Origin: Blastocladiella britannica
Taxonomy: Eukaryota > Blastocladiomycota > Blastocladiomycetes > Blastocladiales > Blastocladiaceae
Direction of reading: 5' to 3'
Length of the DNA: 23,666 nucleotides
Assembly: GCA_025349905.2 (NCBI GenBank)
Contig: MU624790.1
Location: forward strand, 1 to 23,666
This document shows, in pieces, positions 10,101 to 21,638 of this stretch; the first letter of the stretch is position 1, and every line of letters starts with the position of its first letter. The notes below the pieces were generated by a model. It was not told the DNA's origin. It did no database searches and worked only from the letters and a program-made list of their open reading frames with translations. The position numbers and the translations under genes are program-made.

Positions 10101-12246
10101 ATTTTCGTCCTGGACTCGTTGGGATCGCGCAAGCGCCGGCCCCACGAGGCACTGGAACGCTACTTGCTGCTCGAGGGCACCCTGGGTCGCGGCCACCAGC
10201 TCCGTGGCAACGCCAAGGTGCACCGGTTGACGCCACGAGTCCCACAGCAGCCCAACTCGTGCGACTGCGGCGTGTACCTGCTGCATTACGTCGAGCGACT
10301 TCTCAAGGAGCCCGACGCGGTCCTTGCGGCCATGGTGTCGGCGTCGCCTGGGTTTGTGCTGGCCAAGCCCGAGCTGTCGCTGACCACTGTGCCAGGTCCT
10401 GAAACGTCCGCTGCGCTGGCGGCAGTGCCGGATGCGGCCACAAACGCACCTGCTACTGATTCCACGCGAGATGTGTGGGAGGCAGAGACCATTCCTCACA
10501 AGCGAGTCGATCTGGCGCGCCTCGTCATTGACATGACCACCAAGTTTCGCGTCGCCCATGATCTCCCAATGGTAGCGATCGAGCAGCCACCGCCGCCACC
10601 ACCAGCCCTGCTGGCGCCACCACCACCACCAGTGCCGCCATTGCCGTCGCAGCCCGTGGTACTAGATGTAACTGCTCCTGATCCACCGCCACCACCATCC
10701 CTCCCTGCTGACCCGAGTGTCATGGAGGTTGACGATCCGATTTTTCCCTCGGTATCCGCTCCAACATTGATAATCTCAACACACGCTCGTCCAAGGGCCT
10801 CCGAAACGGCATGTGATGAGGAGGAATGGTATCTTCCTGGATCGTCTTCTGGTGACGCGATCGTTGATCTGGACACGAATGCACCGACCGAAGCCTCCAC
10901 CGCCACGGCCCCCGCAAAGGCTGGCTCCTTTTTTTTCCCGAGCACTTCGCATGCGCCTCTTGTCGCCCGGCCGGCTATGAGTGCGCTCTCTCTTTCTCTT
11001 TTTGGTTTTGGTTTGTTTGACTCACCACTCCTGGAAAAAAGTAGCGAGTCCGCCCTTGCCGGCCACGCCATCGGCCCCGCCAGAGCACCTGCGCATGCAA
11101 GATGCCTTTTTTGGCGGCCCGTCACCGCTGCCTAAGGCTCCCACTCCTGGCACTGAACTATTGCGCCATCGGGTCATGGATTCCGGGCACCAGGAAGTGT
11201 CTCCGCTCAAGGCTGCTACGTCGATGTTGCAAAGCTCGGATCATTTCCCAGCGGGCCAAATGTGGTATCCTTCGACGTCTACCTTGTCGCCGCCACTCCC
11301 CTCGACCACGACGCAACAAAAGACGTACAAGAACAGAACGACGCCTGGGAAACCTGCAGCGCAATCGAGCAGCGCTCTGTCGACCCCTCCTGCGTTACCT
11401 CCGGGGCTGAAGCTCAAGGAGCAACACCAGAAGCACGGCAGCTACGGAGACGGTTCACACGCAGCCGCGGCAGCACCGGTGCCAGCAGCCACCACCAGCG
11501 GTCCGATCTCAAGCGTGACGGTCTCAAGTGCAGCGCCGATTATTATCGACTCCAGCGAGGACGAAAACAACGACGACGACGTGCAGATCGTGGAAGCCCG
11601 TCTGCGGCCGGACCCAGCACCGAGTGCAGCAGCAGCAACGAGCGTGTCGCGGCCAGGCAAGTCGATTCCTTCGAGCATCTTTGGTTCAACGACCGTGACA
11701 GTGGACGTCCTGCTCGATTCCGTGTCACCGAAAGTTAAGACAACGACGACCACCGGAACCGACCGTGCGCGCCCGATCACTTCGACGACCAAGGCGCACG
11801 GTCCCAAGCAACTTTCGGTGCTGATTGACATGGTCGACGAGGACGATATCGCCACCAGCGCGATTGTTGGCCACACGCCGCCACAGCGCGCCAGCAACGT
11901 CAAGAACGCCGGCGGCATGGGCAACGACAGCGACGATGAAGATGAACCGCGCGCCGCTGGCTCGGGCACCCGCCGGACCTTAGCCCGCCGCGACATGTCG
12001 GCAGCCGAGTCCGAAAAGATGCTCGTCGTCAAGGCACAAGCAAAAAAGCGCAAGAACCAAAGCGCTGTTCCCGCCGCCCACCACGGCGACTCGGACGCGC
12101 TTTCCGACCTTCCTGACGAGCTGGTGATCAGCAAGGGTAACGCCCAGTTCACGGCGTCGGCGACAGCAGCAACTCCCACGCCGCCCCGAGCCCGCCGCAC
12201 CAAGGAAAAGGATGTGGTGGTCGTCTTGGATTCCGATTCAGGATAA
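7163..12246 (+). CDS. Ulp2/SENP6-7-type SUMO protease with terminal SUMO-interacting motifs
   Basis: My model has exons 7163-7392, 7458-7612, 7707-8095, 8162-8276, 8311-8440, 8510-10980 and 11042-12246, giving 1564 aa. The last three joins are firm. Those at 7613-8310 are tentative; the 34-nt intron 8277-8310 is doubtful. The catalytic fold starts near residue 525 (LRDALRYDFWEFLND, FYLKYL, SSFFYSRL). Active-site residues are His618 (INENLHWYL), Asp875 (FVLDSL), Gln920 and Cys926 (VPQQPNSCDCG). About 250 Pro/Ser/Asp-rich residues separate His from Asp, as large insertions do in SENP6/7 and Ulp2, which prefer poly-SUMO chains. SUMO-interacting-motif candidates are VIELIDDD (~425), PIIIDSSEDE (~1329) and DVVVVLDSDSG at the extreme C-terminus. 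Residues ~200-380 (ITFDLDMVIFG..., QFYLLFKTPL, RDVEINHLRLL) look like beta strands of a PH-like domain, which is inference. A polyproline region lies near 1033. The start MSGLPWPTGKGQL is 82 nt after the SNARE stop. Confidence 0.85.
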
Positions 12247-12255
12247 AAATAGAGT

Positions 12256-12261
12256 AATAAA
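12256..12261 (+). terminator. Canonical AATAAA polyadenylation signal
   Basis: AATAAA lies 10 nt after the SUMO protease stop codon, in the 52-nt gap before the stop of the converging ADAM gene. If used, cleavage would fall inside or next to the ADAM coding end, so the two transcripts must overlap antisense. Confidence 0.5.
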
Positions 12262-12298
12262 AAAATTGAGTTACATGAAAAAAAAAGACACAAAAGAT

Positions 12299-15200
12299 CT
12301 ACTGTCTCGGACCGCTGGACCGGCCAGCGCCGTATGAGGGAGACGACGCGCCGCTGTTCCGCAACGGGAACGATGTTGCCGGCGGCGCGGACGGGGTCGC
12401 CGAAGATGATGGTTGAGGCGGGTAAGCCGCCCCTGGTGGCGCGTAGTACGCATTGTCGAACTGGGTCTGTTGCTGATACTGATGCTGTTGCTGTTGTTGT
12501 TGCTGGTGGTATTGGGCGCTTTCCAGGTACGCTTGCTGCTCGTAGTACATGTCATGCGGCTGCTGGTACTGGTACTGCTGCTGCTGTTGCTGAGGCACCG
12601 GAGCCGCAGTCATTGCCGGCGGCGCGTACGGCCCGTTTAGTGGAGCACCATACTGACCACCACCACCACCGGGCGCGGGAGTAGCGGTGGGCGTTTCTTG
12701 ACCGGGCCGGGTGCGCTCGACGGTGCCCGACAGGAACGCCAGCTGCTCATTGTACAGGCGGTCGGCGGTCGATAGCGGCGCCGGAGCCGCGGATTGCTGC
12801 TGTTGCTGCTGTCGGGCAGCAGCAGCGGCGGGAGCGGCCGGCTGTGCCGAGGGTTTGCGGGCGCGGGCGGCAGCGGCAGCGGCGGAGACGCGGCCGCGGT
12901 CGCAGCAACAGGACTTAAAGCACGAGTACGCGCAGGCAAGTGCCAGCAGTCCAACAACCGCGGCGACAATGATAAACAGGGTCGGGTTCTGGTTGTACCA
13001 CGACGAGAGCGCGGTGAGCGGTGACACGCCGACGCACTGGCCGGCAGAACACGATCCACCAAACCCGCACACGGTGCCGTCGTTGAACGACTGAGTGAGC
13101 GAGTAGCACTGGCCGTCGGACCCCTGGCACGTCAGGACGCAGTCAATGGACGGGATCGAGCACGACTTGGTGAACTGCATGGAGGTTCCCGACGACGCCT
13201 GGAAGCACTGGATCGACTTGGACGAGCACATCCCGGCCGAGCACACCGTGGTCTCTTGCAGCGTGGCGTTCGGGAACGTGGTCGTCGAGTTGAGCTTGCA
13301 CGGCGTGCCATTGTCAATAAACTTGTCGGTAGGGCACGTCGCGTTGGTTCCCGAGCACATTTCGGGGATATCGCACCCGACGTCCACTGCGGCGCGGCAC
13401 ACGGTCCCTGCCGGCTTGAACTGGCACTGCGAGCAGCACGCGGGCGAGTTGAGGTCGTCGCACACGGCCCCGCTGGCAAGCTTGCACGTCGACGTGCAGC
13501 ACTTTGATCCGGGAGCATCGCACTCTTCTCCGGGCTCCAGAATGCCGTTCCCACACACGTTACCTTGAAGCGACTGCCGCGCTCCAGGGTCGAGAACGCA
13601 CTGCTTGGCGGAGGTGCCCAGCGTGCGCAAATTTTTTCCGATAAGACTGCACACTTCGGTGGCAGAGCATGACGAGAAGCTATCGCTGGACGAGCTGTCC
13701 GTCTGTGTGGTGTAATTGACATTGTCAGTTTTGCATCCTTCCATAATTTTGATGGAAACACTACGGACTGGGTTCATGATAAACTGGCCCTGGCAATCGC
13801 AATTGCCGGTGCAAGGGCAGCAGGACCACCGATCCGTGACAGTGCCAGCCGCCGTAAATTGCGAGCAGAGATCCCCGGTACAGTCGTGCACCGCGCCAAA
13901 GTTGTGTCCTATAATCATTTTTTGTATCAATCTATATCGTTCTAACGCCTCTGAGGAATATCACGCACCTGTTTCGTGAGCAACCACCTTCCAGAGATCG
14001 CGCGTGATGGACGACACGGCAGTGCCCGACACTGAATCCACGCCGGCCGCAGTACCAGTCGAGGGGTCTGCGCTGCGAGGTTGCGTGCTGGTGGTGGTCT
14101 GGCACAGGGTCCCGGTCCATGCAATCTATTTTTTTTACTGTTGAGTTATACACCCAAAACATGTAAAAATGAAAGGAAAAAAAACATACGCCGAGCGTCT
14201 TGCCAGTCGCGCACTTGGTCAGCAGGTGCCACAATCCCTCGGTGCCCTTTTGCGAGTTGCCTCGCCAGTCGGAAAAAGTGGAGAGCCGCTGCACAATGGT
14301 CATGCCCGCGGCGTCGCAGTCCACGTTCCATTTCTCGGACCCGCCGCACGCCGTCTTGATGACGGTGGTCTGGATTCCGATTCCGACGTTGAACGTGGAC
14401 TGGTACTTTGCCGACACCGTGGCCCACACCTGCAGGATCTGCGCCAGGACCGACGACTCGGTGTTGCCAAACGCGGCCGAGAAGGTACAGTCAGCGGCAA
14501 CACCAACGTACACGAACTTTTTGTTGGACGGGCAGCCGAGTGCGAGAACAGCAGGCGATGAAATGGGAGTGGAGGTTACCCCGATCTTGGTGGTTGTCGT
14601 GGCCTGTCGACGACGCAGGCCCAGTGGCGGCAGCACGGGGGCGGCAGCCATGGCCGCGTCCTGATCGGCAAAAAGGCGGGCGCGACGCGCCGCATTGGCC
14701 ATGCGCTGGTCACGGTTCCACTGGGTCAAGCCCGCCCCGCAGAGCTCCCCTGACGAAGATGAAAGGGGTGGCGCCACCACCGACGACGAATTGGTAAACG
14801 CAGAGGCAGCCACGGCGCGTTTGGCGAGATTGAGCGTGTCGCGCATGCGCTGCTGTGCGCGCGTATCCGACTCGCGGTAGATGATCATGGTAGCGGCGGC
14901 GGCAGCGTGTCCGTCAGAGCGGCGGCGCAAATGAGCGCCTGGGACAACCGGGTCTGCGTCCTTGCGCTGCGCAGCGTACGCATGCAGGGGTGAGATCGTA
15001 TGGGTGTCGCCGAGCACGTCAAAGTGGGCGTGGAAGATCGGCCGCTTGGTCGAGTACGGGTAGTGGTGGGCCAGACCCGGGTGGTCGGTGAGCCCGTCGT
15101 GCTCCAGCGTCAGCGTGGCGGTCCCCACGGCCACGTCGGCCAGGTGCAGTGGAGCCGAGTCGCCGGGACCAAATCGAGCAGTGGCGGCCCCCGGCCACGT

Positions 15201-15647
15201 ACCCAGGGATGGAGCCAAGGCCGATACGCCGATAACATCATCACCAGCACGCACCACGTAGCCCGAGTACACGCGTGCAAGCGGACGCAATGGTCGCGCA
15301 ACGGGGGCCGACCCGGAGCCGTCGTGGACCAGAACAGTGGCGTCAGGGTGGATGAAGTGTTCCATAGGGGTCAAATGCAACTGGTACGAGGCATTAAAAG
15401 CCACCAGGGACACTACTAAGCGGTCGTCGTGGTGGATACGTGGGTCGGCGCCGCGCTTGTGGAGCGGGACAGCACCGGCGCTAGCGACGCGCACGGTCGG
15501 GGCGGTGGCCATGAGTTCGTAGCGCAGGAGGTCGTCGCCGTCCGAGGCGGTGGAGTGGGCGTGTACCGACAGGGCGGCGATAACGGCGAGCAGGACCAGC
15601 GTGCGAGCCATCCGCCAAGCGGTGCAAGATGGTGGGCTTTTTGGCAT
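12299..15647 (-). CDS. ADAM metalloprotease (fungal type) with disintegrin domain and poly-Gln cytoplasmic tail
   Basis: Three exons, 15647-14190, 14125-13969 and 13908-12299 (TAG), giving 1074 aa. Layout: signal peptide (MARTLVLLAVIAALSVHA, after a 12-residue lead-in), prodomain to a basic RRRQ site (345-348, possible furin/Kex2 cleavage), metalloprotease (~372-595), disintegrin (~657-743), Cys-rich region to ~830, membrane segment (848-868, NPTLFIIVAAVVGLLALACA) and a 200-residue cytosolic tail. The zinc site is HETGHNFGAVHD (His536, Glu537, His540, His546) with a Met-turn at IMNP (Met583). The CCP...IMNP spacing after HD resembles fungal ADAMs. The tail has Ala, Gln (up to seven) and Pro/Tyr-rich repeats. 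ADAMs shed membrane-protein ectodomains; substrates here are unknown. The ATG at 15647 has the better context (AAA before ATG). The next ATG at 15611 would give 1062 aa and a shorter signal peptide. One intron splits the zinc motif after HET. Confidence 0.9.
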
Positions 15648-15984
15648 TTTTCCTAATACAGGATGATACAGAAAAACGACAATGATCGTCGTCAAGAGAG
15701 ACGGATGAAAAGGCAAGCACCAGACCAAACCGCCAAGAGGTTGGATGGATTAGTTAATTTTTTATTCGAAGTGTGGGACAGTTGGCGAAAGTGCCTGTCA
15801 GCGGTACGCCGCCTTTTGATGATGCGTTAAACCGTTCATCTGAGCGCCTTGGCACGGTAACATTGCACGTGTTGGGAAATCCGATTACACGCGATCCTTT
15901 TTCCCAGTTTTTCATTTTCTCGACTTGGCTTCATTTTCGACGGCACTTCACTCTCCTCCTCACCTCATAACTCAACAATTCACA
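15648..15984. promoter_or_regulatory. Divergent promoter between ADAM and PRMT1 genes
   Basis: A 337-nt stretch between two divergent start codons, with no gene seen. A perfect E-box palindrome CACGTG lies at 15866-15871, about 115 nt upstream of the PRMT1 ATG, and could bind a bHLH factor. A T/A-rich patch (TTAATTTTTTATT) lies near 15753-15768. The last 80 nt before PRMT1 are pyrimidine-rich, typical of a highly expressed leader. Confidence 0.5.
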
Positions 15985-17349
<1,365 letters not shown>

Positions 17350-17411
17350 AGTGCTCAGCCCTGATAATTGCTGCTTTCTTAAATGTACTCTTTTTTTATT
17401 TGTAAATTTCT

Positions 17412-19220
17412 TCAGGTGGACGTTGGGCCGGGACCGAGGCCGCTGTTGCCAGCAGTTCGGCGGCGAGCGTCGCTGGTTCCTGCAGCTGCAATTGGCAAGA
17501 TGCCACGCAGCACCACGGTGGTTGGCGTGCCTGATCGCCTTGCCGCGTGTTCGGTCTGCGTTTCGACGAGCCAGGCCATGGCCTCTGTTGTTGTTGATTT
17601 TGAGAGTCGGAATTAAAAAAAAAAGGGATGCGAGCAAGCATACCATTCACCTTGACAAGATCGCGCCCGGCCATGACGCACATGCGCGACACGGGCGCAT
17701 CCAGAACATTGCTCGAGACCCATGGCAGAGTCGCGTCTCCAGTAGTTGCTGCTGCTGCTGATGCTGCTGCTGCTTCTGAAAGATCCGGAACCAAGTGAAG
17801 CGCCAGCGCGACCGCTGCAGTAGCCAGGTCAAACCGGTCAAATTTGACCACCGATCCGCGCAAATACGCATCCGTGAGCAGCGCCCACGTGGCGTCGGCC
17901 ACAGCGGCGGCGGCACGCGACACCAGCAAAGGGGCAACGTACAGTGCGGTCATTTGGCGAATAGGGTCAACCATTTCGGCCGAATCGGGCGACGGGTACG
18001 TGATGACGACAGGGGCCGGCTCTATCGTTGTCGGGCTGCTGCTCGAATGGTTCGCAACCAAAGGAGGGGGCGGAGGTGGAGACAGCGACACGGACCGCGA
18101 TCGCGATCGGGTCCGGTGGTCGTCGTGACGAGGGCGGTGGCGGTCGTCCTGGCGATCGCGCGAACGGCTTCGATGACTGCCATTACGATAGTGCGCATTA
18201 CCACGCCGATCATCGCGACGATCGTCACGGTCACGGATGGGGCTACGACTCCGGCTCCGGCCCCGCCGGTCTCGCCGCCGTGACGACCGAGAGCGGTCAT
18301 CATAGTCATTGCCGCCGCGGCGGTCGTCCCGGTAGCCCCGATCGTCGCGACGGTCGCGTGTCCTGCGGCGGCGGCCATTCCTTGAATCGCGATGCTGCTC
18401 GCCTCGTCTCTGGTTGCTGCTGCTGCCGCTAACGCTTACGCTGGCGCTGCCGCCGTGGTGATGATGACCTTCCCCGCCGCCACCACCACCAGTCAACTCT
18501 GCCGGATGTGGGACCGAATCCAAGGATGGCGCCTCCACCGTGGGTACAACCAGTGATGGCGTTGACGGGTGAATCGAAAACAGGCCCCGGACCAAGTCGA
18601 TAGCGGGCGCAAATGCGAGGGGTACCGTGAGCCGGAACTTGATGATGCGCAGCACGAGCGACTCGGCCACCACCAGCGCGTGCTTGTACTTCCAGAAGGA
18701 GCTGTCCACAGACAAGTGCGGTGCCTCCGGATTGAGAATGCTGTGATTTTTTTTTCTGGTTAACTGAAATATGAATGGCAAGCAAGATGCCTCTCCGTAC
18801 ACGTGGGCCGCGTTGATCAGGTCGCGGACTTTGCGCGGGTGGTCGGTGGCCTTGGTAGCGACAAATACGGCGCCGAGCGCGAGCAGCTGTTTGTTGCACA
18901 AAATGAATTGGCGTCGTTGGACACACAAAAAGAAAAAAAAACGGACATGAGAATCAAAGGTGCGGATTTCGGGGTACCGCCGGCCCGCGCCAGGGTCCCT
19001 TCGAAACCGGTCGACGCGGTGGTAGTGCATGAGCGCTGTTGCGGTGGTTGTTGGCGGGCTATTGACATTTTTCTCAGTCAATACCATTGTAGCGGGTCAA
19101 GTCAAAACCAGGAACGCACAGGCGCAGCCACTCGCACGCCATGCGAATGAGATCGACCGATGGCACGCGCTCTTGAGCGGCGGCGGGTGCGGCAGTTGCA
19201 TCGTTCGTCGGCTTTTGCAT
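17412..19220 (-). CDS. CCNQ: Cyclin Q (FAM58)-like cyclin with an RS domain inserted between the cyclin folds
   Basis: Five exons: 19220-19120, 19058-18947, 18886-18801, 18740-17644 and 17584-17412 (TGA), giving 522 aa. Cyclin fold 1 (~20-155) reads MACEWLRLPPTTTATALMHY, FDSHLLALGAVFVATK, HPRKVRDLINAAHV, then VDSSFWKYKHALVVAESLVL. The FDSHLLA and DSSFW-KY...ESLVLR blocks resemble cyclin Q (partner of CDK10) more than cyclins K, L or T. Residues ~160-350 are a low-complexity insert: a Gly/His run, then about 100 residues of RS, RD and RR dipeptides (RSRSRSPIRDRDD), ending in a Pro6 run. Cyclin fold 2 (~356-465) follows: PIRQMTALYVAPLL, ATWALLTDAYLRG, FDLATAAVALALHL. The C-terminal exon (EAMAWLVETQTEHAARR...) is in a different frame from the longest open frame. 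RS domains are known at the C-terminus of cyclin L, so a role near splicing or transcription is inferred. The convergent PRMT1 stop is 62 nt away. Confidence 0.83.
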
Positions 19221-19299
19221 GATTTTATACAAATTTTATGGAAAAGACGAAAGACCGACGACGCGTCTTGCTATAACGTCCTGTCTCTCGGGAGACAAT

Positions 19300-21543
19300 T
19301 TAGTCCCAAGCACCGCCGCCGGACCGCATATCCACCGCACTGCCGTCGGCGCGGTCGTCGTACGAGTTGCTCTTGTGCTTGGGCAAGAACGAGAACCGCT
19401 CAGGAGCCTTACCCAGCAGCATTTCCGAGATCTTGATCCAGTCGCCCACATACGGGCTGCCCATCAGGGTCTCCAGATCGTCGCGGCCCACGTACGCCGG
19501 TGGACGCTCGTTGATGCGCTGCGGAAGCACCTCGAGCAGGCCAACGGGGATGTACCGGTGCGTGAACGACAGCAGCTCCAGCAAGAACCGGCGCGTATTG
19601 TTGACGCCCTGCGTGTCGGTGCCCCAGTGCTCGAGACCGTACGTAGTAAAGTTGCGCAGCAGGTCAAAACGCTCACGCGACGAAATGTCCCACACGCGAC
19701 GCTCCTTGATTTCTATTTTGTGTTTATCATGAGTGAAATTATTTAAAGTCGGGCAAGGCACAAACGAACCGGTAAAGATCCACGGCTTGATGAGAGCGCC
19801 TCGGCCAATCATCACGCCGTCAACGCTACTGTTTTCGAGATGCGCGTAGTACTCTTGGTGGTCGAGAATGTCGCCGTTTCCAAAGACTTGCATATCGCCC
19901 TTGAGTTGCGAGCTGTATTCATTCAGGTGAGTGGATCAATTTCATGAAGAGAAACAGTCAAGCAATACCACTCCTGAATGTAGTCCCAGTCCGCGAGTGC
20001 CTTGTAGCGCTGCTGGCGGGAACGGCCGTGGATCTAATGAAACAATCAGGTGAGTATTGGTTGCGAACAAAAAAAAAAAAAGAAACGGTACGAACGGTAG
20101 TGAGCTGGACGCCAATCTCACGGAAAGTGGGAATGAACTTGTGCGCAATGTTCTTGCCCTTGTCCACGCCGGTGCGGACCTTGGCGGTGATGGGCACATC
20201 CAGGACATGGTCCATGCCGCGCAAAAGCTCGTACACGCGCTTCGGACGGTCGAGCAGCGCCGACCCACAGCCGTGGCCATACACCGAGTCGATTGGGCAT
20301 CCGAGGTTCAAGTCGACGAAATCCACGTTGCAGTACTCGTTGATCAGCTCGCACGCCTCGAGTACCTGCTGGGTCTTGCCGCCTGCAATCTTTTTTTTTT
20401 CAAGCAAGTTAGCACCACGATATACCTGAAGAAGAAGAAAAAAAAAAGTCGAAAGCAAACCTGGACACCAAAAAAGTCCTCGGCCTTGTGCCGCTTGAGC
20501 AACGCCCACTCGGAAAAGTTTCCCATCGCAATGCTGTGCGCGTGCGCCATTTCGCCAACTGTAACGTCGACGCCGAGGTCCTTGCACATGCGGCGGAAGG
20601 GCAGGTTGCCGACAGTGGTCAAAGGAGCGAGGTATGACTTTCCGGAAAAGTCGAGGCGCTTCTTTTCGCGCGGGAGGATTTTGAACTCGAGAGCGGCCAC
20701 GAACGGCGCTGTGGGAATGTCGGGGTGGATGGCCGGTTCGGCTTTGGCAGTTGGCTCGGACTTGATGGCAGTGCCTTCAGTGGCAGGGGCAACCTCAGTA
20801 TTGGCAACATCTGCATTGGCATCCGCAGCAGCAGCAGCAGCCTTGGCATCATCCGCGGCACGAGCCTCGCGCTGCATGTCGCCAAAGTACTGTGCCGTCT
20901 TCGGGTACTTGACCCTATGCTTGGCCAGGTCGTAGTGCAGCTCGCGACCCAGGTGGTTCAGGACCCCGACGCGCAGGCCTGTGATATCCGACGCGCCCGG
21001 GTTCTCAGCCAGCGCCGCCTCAAACTTCTCCTGGTCCGCAATCTGCTGGAAACTGCCGGGCTCGGTGTGCGACGCCGAGTAGCGGCAGCGCAGGCCCATG
21101 AGGCACCGGCCGGCGACGGCAAAGTTCGGGCACATGCCGCCGAGGTCGGGCTCGCGCACTGCCATGTACGCGGCCGCGTCGTGGTTGTGCTTGCACGCGT
21201 CGCCGTGCGCGCACACCTCGGACCGCGCAATTGCCGCACATAAAGTCATGGCATCGCGCACGTGCCCGCGCGGACGGTCCTTGGGCTTGTTTTGGCCGCG
21301 CGACCGCTTCTTGTCGCCGCCTTTGCCGTTGTTGCGGTCACCACCACGGCTATCACCACCATCGTCGGCATCGCGGACCTCGGATTCCGCGGTCTCCGGC
21401 GGGGCCAGTCCAGCATCTACGGCACCGCGCTTGAGCGGGTTGGGGGCGGAAGTCGAATCGGTGTCCTCCGTGGTAGCGCGCGCGAGAAGGTACTGCGCCT
21501 TGATAGGGGCGATGCCCTTGTTGTGGTTGTTGCGCTCGGTCAT
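19300..21543 (-). CDS. DUS3: tRNA-dihydrouridine(47) synthase Dus3
   Basis: Five exons: 21543-20461, 20389-20096, 20033-19969, 19912-19770 and 19712-19300 (TAA), giving 665 aa, close to yeast Dus3 and human DUS3L. It reduces uridine 47 of tRNA variable loops using FMN and NADPH. The N-terminal ~100 residues are charged and disordered. Two CCCH zinc fingers follow: Cys102/111/117-His121, and Cys138/147/153-His159 with the C-x5-H ending usual for this family. The TIM-barrel domain starts near 297 ([32 protein letters not shown]). The active-site loop is DLNLGCPID (Cys392). Later blocks are [49 protein letters not shown] and NYGLEHWG-like [11 protein letters not shown]. The ATG at 21543 gives [19 protein letters not shown], which matches the usual N-terminal IKAQYLL element. 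It is divergent from the SERGEF-like gene and tail-to-head with the cyclin gene (79 nt). Confidence 0.96.
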
Positions 21544-21638
21544 TTTGACTTGTAGAAGGGTCCAAAGAAAACCGACCTCTGACAACTCGCATCGGCGGTC
21601 CCTCCCCTTATAAAAAAAAATAACACGGACACCCTGGA
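21544..21638. promoter_or_regulatory. 95-nt divergent promoter between DUS3 and the SERGEF-like gene
   Basis: The two ATGs are separated by only 95 nt. A TATAAAAA element at 21609-21616 on the plus strand lies 30 nt before the SERGEF-like ATG. It would imply an almost absent leader, or could serve the region bidirectionally. No other motif is evident. Confidence 0.4.

Noticed and set aside
10981..12246. A separate gene starting near 10981
   Set aside because: The start is GTG inside an intron. A 61-nt phase-1 intron (10981-11041) joins this exon to the SUMO protease, and the SIM-rich tail suits that protein.
11442..12293. 283-aa minus-strand frame opposite the SUMO protease tail
   Set aside because: Low-complexity mirror of Ser/Ala/Asp codons with no recognisable domain; the plus strand carries in-frame SIM motifs.
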